Below are positions 24,101 through 36,100 of a stretch of DNA of 64,000 nt, piece after piece. The translations under genes and the position numbers were made by a program. Every line of letters starts with the position of its first letter. Within the stretch, counting starts at the first letter, position 1. The notes under the pieces were generated by a model that was not told the origin of the DNA, did no database searches, and worked only from the letters and a program-made list of their open reading frames with translations. The stretch comes from Sitta carolinensis (taxonomy: Eukaryota > Chordata > Aves > Passeriformes > Sittidae), in the NCBI GenBank assembly GCA_032173965.1, contig JAVUNC010000006.1, forward strand, positions 35,311,870-35,375,869, given 5' to 3'.

Positions 24101-27100
24101 GTAAGGAAAGCAAATAGTTTTATATTTGCATTTTTATAAATTTCAGTTGACTTTGAATCAAATATTAGTTCCCTTCAGTGAAATGAAATGAGCAGTGAAA
24201 AAGATGAGTCTAGTATGTGAGGAACTGTTTATGACTTGTAGGAAGAGCTGCTATGTAAGACCTAAATAGTGGAATTAAAACAATTGCAATGAAAAATATT
24301 TTAAACACTTCTGTTAACAGTTTGAACACTGTCTCTAGGAGGCTCTCCTATATGTCAAATGGCAAGATACAGGCTTGGGTTAATGGAGTGTGATTTTTTA
24401 ATTAACTCAAAGGACAAATGTACATTGCGGATTTAGAGAAATGGTTTAAGACTAAGGCTTTGTATGTGTTTATTTGTAAAATTACACACATTATAATATA
24501 ACATATAATGCATATTATTACTATGTGTACAATATTATATATAAGATGTATAATATTGTACATATATATGTATATAATGGTATTCATTATGTATTTAAAA
24601 TTTTCGATAATTATTTTAAAAATGAATAATCAGTTTTTAAGTAACAGTAAGATGTTTGCTGTCTTAGCCCAAGCCTCAGCCTTATATGATGCCTCCACCA
24701 CCTCAGCTGCATTACAATGGTCATTATAGTGAACCATATGCATCTTCCCAAGGTAAGATCATTAAATCTGTGGACACACTACACAATTTTTGAAGGTAAA
24801 AACTATAATTTATATTTGTAGCTATTGTAGCTATAGCTGAATAAATTAACGGATGAACATGGAGTAGGTTTATACTAGAACAGTCATTGAAGTGGTTGCT
24901 GCTACTCTAGACACATAGGCTAATGCGAAGTATAAACATGGAATCACAGAATTGTTTAGGTTGGAAAAGACCTCTAGGATCATCAAGTCAGCCATCAGCA
25001 CAGCACTGTCAAATCCATCACTAAACCATGTCCCCAGGTGCCACATCTACATGTCTGTTAAATACCTCCAGGCATGGTGACTCCACTACTTCCCTGGACA
25101 AACCTATTCCTGTGCTTCACCACTTTCCAAGCAGAAATTTCCTAATATCCAATCTAAACCTCCCCTGGTGCAACTTGAGGCCATTCTCTCTTGTCCTGCT
25201 GCTTGTTACCTGGGAGGACACAAAACACACCTCACTGCCACCTTCTTTCAGGGAGTTGTAGAGAGCAGTAAGGTTCTCCCTTTTTCTCCAGGCCAAACAA
25301 CCCGTTTTTTCCACTGTTCCTCCTCCATATCCTCTCCTATGGGAGATGAGAAATTCTAGTTAGAATAGCAGGTATAGAAATTGTAGACCGAGGTGTCTCG
25401 TGTGAGTTTAAGCTGACCTTCACTTTTTTTGGTTCATGTATCAAACTGGTATGTTTTGGCATTGTGAGATCCTTGTCAATATTGCAGCTTATTAGCTGCA
25501 AAGAGATTGCCCCAAGACAATTCACACAACTAAAAAATTAAAAACTAAAAAATTAAACCCAGAATGCAGGAAGAAAGGCATTTGTCTAAGTTTGCTAGAC
25601 TACACCAAGTTGAGGAATTCAAAGGCTAAAAAGTTTGCAGGTATATATTTCGACTTGGTATATATTTGATTAAAATAAATAAAGAAAAAAAAACCAAACA
25701 AACCCTAACTAATATTCTCAAGCAATGTAGACTCCTTATCTTAGCAGTTTACAGTGGAGTCGTAGCTGCTTACTCTCATTATTTTGATTGTTACACATTG
25801 TGTCTTTAGTTAACAAAGTTGCTGCTGCCCTGGGGGGTTGGAATAAGCTTTTGCAATGTCTCCTCAAGTTTGATAGGAACTTTCCATATCTACAAATCTG
25901 CTGGATAAATAGTACTCTAAAAAGCAGCTCACTGGGAAGGGAATAAGCACATTTTCTATCAAAACAGAGTTACACAAATCTGAATGAAATACAGTTTCTG
26001 AAATACATTCAGAATGTAACTGAATTCTTTGCAGTTTAGTGTTGTAAATATTGCTGGGTGCCTGCTACTACAGGTGTCCTATTTTTGAAAATTTTTTTCA
26101 TAGAAGAGTTTTTGATCATCAGCAAATTCATTAACATAAGCATGGCAATTATTTTGGCAAACCCAAGCAGTTAAATCATGAGGGCACCTACAGCAATGAC
26201 TGAATTGTTCTCCTCTGGAGACTAGCAAATTGTACATTCAAGTAGTAATTAAAATAATTAAGTATGTCTTGGATGTATAAACTGTTAGACCATTTTCTTT
26301 ACAGTGTAGGTATATATGTACGTGTGAGCAAGATATGGTGGTAATTTAAATCGCTTCCAAAATGTCTGGAGAAAAGTTAATTCGATTTTTTTTTGAGGTC
26401 TTGTGGTGCTGTATCTACATACATCCTGAAGGAGTAGAAGAGAGAAGAGCAAGAGTTTTTGTTTGCTTGATATGGGACTCGTTTTAGGGTTTTGGTGGTA
26501 TTTTTGGTTTGGTTTGGTTTTTTGATTTTTTTTTTCTTTTCTTTCTTTCTTTGCTGTTCAAACTGAGTACATTCGTGCAAATCCTAGTGTAGACATACAT
26601 TTTTTCAGTGGTGTGGTTGAAGATTGATATGGACTTTGTTTTTCTTGGACTGCAAATTAGGAAACTTAGCCTAAACAGAAGAAAGTAATTCATAAACAGA
26701 TGGTGTTTTCCCATAGGGATTTGCATGGTTGAAATAAATGTAATACATTATTCTGGTGTATATACCTCGGGTATCAACAGCAACAGAAAAGCTGGGATTT
26801 TAGTTTGTGTTTCTTTCCTTCCCATTTTGCTGCATAGCTAAGAGTAACTGAGGTTTTGAAAATCTCAAACATTGCCTTAGCTACATCTTAATAGAGGATA
26901 ACTTTGTTTAGTGTCCTGGACATAAAGATTGTTCTTAAACTTTACTTTCAGATAACCTCTTTGTGAGCAATCAGAATGGATACTACTGCCACTCTCAGAC
27001 TAGCTTGGACAGAACCCCTCATGACTACAGTGGTCGGATCCGCAATGGGAGTGTCTATAGTGCACACAGCACAAACTCCTTGAACAATCCACAGCATTAC

Positions 27101-30100
27101 TTGCAGCCATCCCCCATGTCCTCTAACCCAAGCATTACTGGAAGTGATGTCCTCAGAACTGATTATGTCCCATCACACAGACATAGTGCACTAATACCAC
27201 CTTCCTATCGTCCCACACCAGACTATGAGACTGTGATGAGACAGCTCAACAGGGGGATGGTGCACACAGATAGGCAGAGTCATTCAATGAGAAATCTTAA
27301 CATCAGCAACTCATATGCTTACAGCAGGCCTGATGCCTTAGTTTACAGTCAGCCTGAAATTCGAGAGCATGCCCACTTTGCTGCCCCACAGTCTAACCAT
27401 TATCCATTTAACCTGAACTACAGCTTCCATAGCCAATCCCCCTATCCCTATCCTGCTGAAAAGCGCCCAGTTGTTGGGGCAGTCAGTGTGCCTGAGTTGA
27501 CAAATGTGCAGCTCCAGTCTCAGGATTACCCAGCACCGAATATAATGAAGACTCAAGTCTATCGACCACCTCCCCCATACCCGTACCCAAGACCTGCAAA
27601 TAGTACTCCAGACCTTTCACGACACATCTACATCAGCAGCAGCAATCCAGATCTTATCACAAGGCGAGTGCACCATTCTGTCCAGACATTTCAGGAAGAC
27701 AGCCTGCCTGTGGCACATTCTCTTCAGGAGGTCAGTGAACCTCTAACATCAGCACGCCATGCTCAGCTGCAGAAAAGGAACAGTATTGAAATAGCAGGCT
27801 TGACTCCCAGCTTTGAAGGAATAAGAATTAAAGAGAGGACCATGTCAGCTTCTGCAGCAGATGTGGCTCTTCCAAGAGTTATCTCAGAAGGATCACAGCC
27901 CAACATTCTGATGGAGAGAACAAAGCAAAAAGAAGGTGAGCAAGAATGCGTGAACTGTGATCACAAGAAAACCCTTTCAGATGCCACTATGCTGATTCAC
28001 AGTAGTGAGGAAGAAGAAGAATTTGAAGAAGAGAATAAGGCCAGTACAAGTCTTTCTCCTCTCCCTGAAGATCAAACCCAACTTTCATCTGTTATGGGAG
28101 GTTTTTCTCATGATTCAGTACTAAACTACCCTTATAGCTCTGTTGCTTCATCTGCTGGCCCTTTGCATATTCTTGAGCCTAAATTACATATCACAGAGGC
28201 AGAAAAGAGAATTAAAGATATGAGTCCTGTTCATTTACTAGTAGAAAGCCAGGTACAGAGAAGAGGGAAGGACTGCTTACTCCATCTATGTCAGAATCTG
28301 ATCTTACAACATCAGGGAGATACAGAGTAAGGAAAGATTCAGTAAAGAAGAGACCCGTGTCCGATCTTTTGTCTGGGAAGAAGAATATTGTGGAAGGCCT
28401 TCCCCCTCTAGGTGTAAGTGGATACTATTTGTCTTGTTTTGGGTTGTCTGTAGCAGTTGATTGTTGTTTTTGTTTGAGGTTCGGGGTTCTTTTAATCAGC
28501 CTGAGATGCTTTGAAAATATATGAATTAAAAGCTACCTTAACCTTGACCTTTATATTTCTATGTTTCCCTGGTTAACTTTGCTTAGATATCTTTTATCCC
28601 TTTCTCTGCCATGTCTGAGTTCTGTTTGTTTAGTCCACCCACACAAATCCAGCTGTGCAGTCTCCATCCATCTGGAAACGTAACCTGGATTGGAACTTTA
28701 GAAGGAGCTAATTTAAAATCAGTTCTAGATCCCTATTCTGCCCTACTTCTTATCTGAAGCAGAAGCAACTCTTCCCATTCAGCTTTCTCATCTTCCTCTC
28801 ACTGAAAAATTATATGTAGCCAAAATGTTTACTTTAAAAAAAACTGGTTTGTCTGCTTCTTCTGACCTAAGAAGAAACCTGACACCTTAAGGAATAAATT
28901 CTTTCCTTGCATTCTCTTCTTTACTTCATGCCTTCCCTTTTTCACGTCCTTTCCCTTTTGCCTTCTCTTCAAGCTGTTTTTATCGCACTGAAGGTATTTC
29001 TTGCTTGCCATATCTCTTTCTCCTACTCCAATCTTAGGACACTGCAAATAGTGAAAAACTGCAAGTTTCACCTTTCCTGTAATTCCCACCTCATAGAAGC
29101 GTCAAGGTCTATGTGGACTGCACAATGTCACTGGCACTCCTTAGTGCCCACTTTACTTTAAATTTTGTTCAGTTTTATGTAGTTTGTGACACATTTCAGG
29201 TGCTAATAGAGGAAGACCATTTTTTATTATTATTTTGCCTTTTAAAATTGATTGATACCTGAGTTAGTGTCAAATAGTTTTCTGCACAAATTGGACTGCA
29301 GGGGAACTTCTATATAACTTGTACTGCTGTGGTAACAGCAGATACTGCTGAAACTAACCTGTGCAAAAGCTACGTATTAAAATAGTTGCTTCTCTCACAA
29401 GTTTTTGTCTGTCAGATGTGCTATACATGCAACTGAACACAATGAAATGAACCTCCATTAGCTTAAATTAATTTTATAATTGTGTATGTTTTTCTACATC
29501 TTCTTTCTCCTGTTTTTTTTTTTTAGGTGAATGTTGGGGGAAAAAAGGGATACCTTCCTCCTTGTGTTCACATTTAGATAGTTACTTAGTATTTCTTCTC
29601 CAAAAAATACATTTTCAGACAGTATTCTGTCTGCCAAAATCATACCCTGCTATTCCTTTTGACAGTTATGTAGTTATGACATGTTCCTTTCAACCTTAAA
29701 TTAATATTATAAATTTTTTGTTGAAAGTGTCTGTAACTTGGTTTCTATTTCAGAAACATTTAAGTGTTGTTGCATAATACAGAATATTACCTTTCTGTGT
29801 TCATAATTGAGATGAATACCCTAGTTACAAAGCTAGCCCCTACCAGTGCTTGCACATTTTGCTTTTCAGTGAACTTTTACTGTTGTGTTTGTGTTCACTT
29901 CACTTTTAAATGCAGTCTCATCCTCTGAGCTTTGACTTCCTATTTCTTACCATCACTTAACTTTTGAAAGCATTGATTATCATTCAAGCAGCATATGTGC
30001 TCATATTTTCAGTGTATTTTTGTTAACAATTAAACTTAGCAACGGCAGGAATGATGAAGTTTCCTCTTACACTTTTTAAAAGAATAATTTGAATTTATTC

Positions 30101-33100
30101 TTTCATAGAAATCCCCCTTTGATATTTTTCATGAAATAATGGATGGTAATTCCATAATTTAATTTATGGCTCGGTCCAGGACTCAACTCTGTCTGCAGTT
30201 CTGTGTTCATGTTTTGTATGTCAAGTTTGTTGCAAACTTAGTAGAACACTTAGCTATATCCACGTATCTTAAAGGTATATGGTCATTGCCTGATTGTAGG
30301 GAAGAAAAGTGCCTGCAAACTGAATAGTCTAGTAAGGAATCGTTTTTATATATTTTTGGGGTTGAGAAGTGATCCCAGGTCTGCTCAAGAATGTTAATTA
30401 TCCAGAGTTGCCATCTCACACCCTCAGTCATGAGCTTTGTAGAGAACAATATTTGTCATTCTCATGCAGTTTCATTAACCTGTCTGGAATGAAGACAGAC
30501 CTGTGTTGTGTCCTGGGAGGAATGTAGTCCCCCCACCCTAATCTGTCACTGCAGTGCTTATCAGAGAAAAAGGTCAGAGCTGTTCACAGAAGGGGCCAGA
30601 GTTGCTTAGTTGAATTCATCTGGTTTCTGCTTTATAATTTCATCAGATATTTAAGAACATTTACAAGTTTTAGCTTTTCTTTTGCAGGGTATGAAAAAGA
30701 ATAAAAATGATGCAAAAAAAATGGGGCCTCTGAAGCTAGCTGCCCTAAATGGACTGGCATTGACTAGAATGCCTCTGCCAGATGAGGGGAAGGAAGAATC
30801 AACAAGAGCAACAAATGATGAACGAGTATGTTGAAGTTCTTTAATGCTTGATTTATACTAGCAATTTTTCAAAATTACATGATTATGAATGGTACATTTT
30901 ATTGACTTCAATAAAATGTAAAATGCTTCATATTAACACAACTCAAATGCTGACAATAGAAACAAAATAAAATATGCCTGATTGACACATCATTGCTAGA
31001 AGTATTTGGTGTAACTTTTCTTTAAGATGACAGTGATTCAACTATAGTTTACCCTTTGAACATACTGGAAGCGAATTAGCTAGTACCTACTGATATATTT
31101 TTGTGTAACTCATACCGTTTACTTTCTTAATTTTGGGTTTTCCAAAGTGGAAAGATGTGGAACGAAAAATTCTGAGTGTGAGATTTATTTTATTTGCAAT
31201 TATTAGTAATTCATATGGTGTTTAGAGTAAGTTTTGCAGTTGAATTTCATCTCCAGAACACAATTTGTGCAGATTGTATTTATCTGTTTTCTTCAGGTAG
31301 GGCCCATAGATGGGACTTGTTTGATCCCCATATAAATGGGACTTGTTTGATCTGCTGAAATTTTTAACTCAGTAAAAGATGTCAGATCAATGAGAGGACA
31401 TCGGGTTCTAGAATTTGAGGATCATTCTTTGAGAAATTTAAGACTCCATCAGCTTGTGTCAGGATAAAAAACATCAGTAAATCTCCTTCAGCCTCTCTCA
31501 TATATCATTAAAGAAGCAAGGAAAGTGAAATACAGTCAATATTCAGGCTGTGAGGGCTATGAGGAACAGTGGTGCCATCACACATCTGACCAGGGAGCAA
31601 CTACATACACCAAATTCTACAGTGGTTTTGGCCATTTTGCAGCCAGTGGTCTATAAAACCCGATTCTGAACATGGTTGGGCATCCTCAGCTGCAGGTCCC
31701 CTCTAGCTCGATTTTGTTTCTAGTCACTAGGGATCTAATCTAGGGATTAGAATCTGAAGGAATAGTTGTGCTCTCACCAGCTGCAGTTTAAATGAACAGA
31801 CCAAGAAAATTAATTGCAAATTACTCAGTAAAAATTGTGTTGAACTACATACATGTTGCTTAAGATGCTAAAGGACAAAAATTAACATTGTGTTACTGAG
31901 TTACAGGTTTAGTACCTGTATTGGTGATTTCCTCTTACCTAGAACCATCATCTCTTCCTGGGTTGAGCTTTACTGGATTCAGCTGTGTTTGCATTCAGCT
32001 GGCTCTGCCCAAAGAGTTGTGGCAAAGAAGAAATCATAAAGTCATGACAAAGTTCTGACACTTTCTCTTCAGGCAGTCGCGTAGAGGTAGAACAAATACC
32101 GTGAAATGGGAGTAGTTCCTAAAACAGTCAAGAAGAAGCAATGCAAAGTAGATAGGACATAAAAAGAAGTCCAGAGTGCAGGTATTGTAGAAGATAAGTT
32201 TAGTGTTGATTCAGTGCCTGTTTGATTGCTCAGCTTCATGTTATTATCAGTTTAAATATGTGAATTTAGCCTAAAGATAATAAAGGAGTTTGTACAATTG
32301 ATGTATTGGTGTGCAAATTATATCTGATGGAAGTTTACAGCTTCCTCTGCACCAGTTGGCATACTTACTTGATGTAAGACATTCTATGACGTGATACTAC
32401 AGAGCAGTTGCTGTAAGAATCTGGGGACATGTGACATAGATGAAATTTTCTGGCTGAAATCTTACATATTATTCCTCCTTATTGTTGGCAAAGAGATGCA
32501 GAAATTCCAGAAGCGTCTTATGATTTAGAAACAACTTGGTTTCAAAAGAATAAAGGGAAGGAGGGAGCAGTTTATTAAACAAAAAAGATTGAATTATATG
32601 ATTAGAAAAAAGTCTGGATTTATACTTTAACTGCAGCAAGTTTCTAAGGCAGCTTCCAGCTTTAAACAAAATATTTTTTCCATCCAAACAACTAAGTTTG
32701 AGGGTGTTTTATTACTATTACTGGGATTTTTTATTATAAGGTTAAAGGAGACCTTTCAAATTATGTCATCTAGCTGCTGTATTGAGCACATTGTTCAAAG
32801 GTAATTGAAGCAGTATGCAGTATGGCATAGCTGTCTGGTTGGCCATTTTTTTCTCCCCAGTTGGGCTGTCTTTACAGAAACTATGAAGTAATTTTTCCCT
32901 TACCAGCAGTTCATCCAAACAAATCTTTGTGTCCAGGTGAAGTATAATAGGCTGCTTAATTTTCACTTGAACAAAATTCCTGCTGGTTAGGATTGCCTCT
33001 AATTTATTCTGGTATGTTTGTGGACACAATAATAGCTGGAAAAGCATTGAAGAATTATGTAGGAGAAGGAAAGGCATACATTTTTCCCTTCATGAATTCT

Positions 33101-36100
33101 GTGCTAGAATAGACTCAGCTCAGAATGTGGCTTTGTATGGTTCGTGTGCTCTGTCCTGCAGTGTAAAATGCTGGAGCAGCGCTTGGAGCAGGGGATGGTG
33201 TTCACCGAGTACGAGCGCATTCAGAAGAAAAGGCTGATGGATGGAGAGTGCTCCATAGCTCGGCTGCCTGAAAACGCTGAGAGAAACCGCTTCCAGGACG
33301 TCCTTCCTTACGATGATACCAGAGTAGAGCTGGTCCCAACCAAAGAAAACAACACAGGTTACATCAATGCATCTCATATCAAGGTGAGAGAAATACTCCT
33401 TGAGAAAAATTTTGCAGTTCGTGTGGTAACTAAAAATCCATTTGGCTATCAGTTTTGGTTTGATAAGATGAGTGACGATCCCTCCATCTCTCTCTCTCTC
33501 TTTTCTTCACCAGAGGTTTCTTTGGGGAAAGCAGGAACCTGTTTTCCTAATCACCTAGAATAATGGAGGGTTAATTATTGGAGGGATCTTTTGCATCTTG
33601 CCTCTGTGTCAATTTGATCTGCTGTCTCCTTTCTGTGGTCCCTCCCTGGGGAATGCTGCTAACAAAAGGAATGTCCATTCTTCCCAGAAATAAGGAGGCA
33701 AATAGGTTTACTGGGATCCTCTGCAATGACTATGATATTTTTGAGCTGCAGTGACAATTATTATTTCTTCTTTTTCTATACTCTCTCAGACTGTGTCTTC
33801 AATGGGCAGTAAACTAGCTCCTAGCTTAAGCTTTTTTGGATGGTTAGAGGAACTGCCAGAGCCAGGGGGAAATAGGCTTTTTCAAAACTTTCATCTTTCC
33901 TCTTTCTCCTTCCTTAACTCTTTAAACTCTGTTTAAAATAATTTGAAGGGTAACTTCAAGAACCTGGAAGGCAGTTAATTTTTAATACATTTATTGTGCA
34001 ACTAATTAAGTGCACTAAGTGCAACTACAGTTGGCTTCATGCTTTTTCTGAAAAGAGTTGAGATTGTTAAAGCAGCACTCATAGTTGTGTTGCTGTCCTT
34101 TTTTAATAAATCTGTTTGTATCTGATATGACATCATAGTTTCTCTGCTTCATTCACAAGCAAGATAATATTTTTTCAGGAAATAACAACTAGTACTATAA
34201 TAATATTTACACCACCAGACTACAAAAGCTTCTCTAAACCTGAGTTTGCTAAAATACTTTAGATTCATAAAAGAGAAATACAGTTTTGTGTTCTCAGTTT
34301 TACCTGATGCTTATGATATAAAATACATTTATTTAGCTATAAACCTATACATTTGTGTCTCTTGCATCTAACAAGATGCAGCTAAAAAATGGGGCAGATA
34401 TAACTGACAATGGGCTCCTACTTCTGTCATGTTGCAGTCTTTTTGCATTTTGCATCTTCAAATGGCTAACATTAAATTAAAGGTTTTCTGTAATTATTAA
34501 TCTAATGTCTTTTTTTACAGATCTCTGTTGGTGGCATAGAGTGGGATTACATTGCCACGCAGGGCCCTTTGCAAAATACATGTCAGGATTTCTGGCAGAT
34601 GATCTGGGAACAAGGGATTGCCATCATAGCTATGGTGACGGCAGAGGAAGTGAGTATAAATTGAGTCAGGATTCTCACAGAAATTCCACAATGTTTTTTT
34701 TTTTTTATAATTTGTTAGAGGAAGGGGATCTTTGCTCCAACAAATAGACTGATAAAAGATAATTTTATAGTGACCTCTTTCTGTCTTGATTTCTTTGGCA
34801 GAAGAATGAATTTGCAAACTCTTTCTGCTGGAAAGTTGGTTTTCTCAGTAAGAGGCCATAACACGCTAGTACTGCTTAGTAGAGGAGAGAGAGAGTTGTA
34901 ACTTCAGGAACATTAGTTGTGTGAATGTTCTTGGGTTTCTTGTTAAGCAAGTGTTCTACTTTTAAGGAAAGTGGCAGAGAAAAAAGCTTCAGATACTGGC
35001 CACGTCTTGGTTCAAGACACAACACTGTGACATATGGAAGGTTTAAGATTACCACACGATTCCGTACCGACTCAGGCTGCTATGCAACTACAGGTTTGAA
35101 GATTAAACATCTTCTCACAGGACAGGAGAGAACCGTTTGGCATTTGCAGTATACTGACTGGCCAGAGCATGGCTGTCCAGAAGATTTAAAGGGATTTCTA
35201 TGTAAGTTGTATTTTATAGCTTTGTTTTGGGGTGTGGTTTGTGTGTGTTTTTTAATACCTTCTAAAATGGCTTCTATACATGAAGTAACTTTTGACAAGC
35301 ATGCCAAGCGTTCCATTGTAAAAGGTTTCTTCACACTAGCAAGAGATACTGGATTATATTTTTTGCAGGAATATACCTGACAGTTTATTAAAGTGACTCC
35401 TTCTGTCTAAAGCAAATAATTTACCAGAAGTCCATATAGAATAAAACATAATTATGCCCCATACTACATGTTTGAGTATGTTGCAGCAGTAGCAAGACAG
35501 CCACAAGCCGTCTTTAGTAGGAACAGAGGAACAAGGCAAGGAAATCCTTACAAAAGTTACATGATCATTATAGCTTTGTATTGCTGTGGTTGGGGTATGA
35601 CTTCTAAAAAAATGTAAAATACAGAAAAATCTATCATTTTCCTGTGGCACGCCAATTGTTAAGTTACTACTTTCTGGTGGTCATACAGCATATTAGCATA
35701 GCTGATGTGGCTTCACCTCCTAAATGAATTATTCCTACCATGTTGAACTTACCAGCGTACTTGGAGGAGATCCAGTCGGTGCGGCGCCACACCAACAGCA
35801 CAGCAGAGCCCAGGAGCTCCAACCCGCCCCTGCTGGTGCACTGCAGTGCGGGCGTGGGACGCACAGGAGTGGTCATACTGGCAGAGATCATGATCGCCTG
35901 CTTGGAACACAACGAGGTGAGCTCCTTTCCTTTCCTGTGCTTCAAACAGTGTTAGGCAGTAGGAGAGTAAATAACCTCCTAAAACGTGTTATGGCTGTTC
36001 ATCTGAGCAGCCGTTGGGAGAGGCTTTACTCTGTGCTTGAAATGGCTCTTGGGAATTCAACAGAAGTTAATAATCTCCTACAGCTGCCCACATGCACACC

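Larger units (their letters stand above)
13275..26951 (+). other. PTPN21 introns between coding exons 2 and 12
   Basis: Ten introns from about 0.2 to 2.6 kb. Recognised content is limited to a 24-T run (18104-18127) upstream of exon 5, an AT-rich hairpin (24522-24566), a CR1 copy (24941-25345) and a T/G-rich simple repeat (26482-26552). The rest is AT-rich with no recognised gene. The open frame at 15186-15416 is unassigned and has no splice support. Confidence 0.7.

Noticed and set aside
25028..25314. Overlapping 60-77 codon frames
   Set aside because: They fall inside the CR1 LINE 3' UTR.
28829..29161. Overlapping 84-86 codon frames on both strands
   Set aside because: Intronic, low complexity Lys/Ser/Leu composition, and no similarity.
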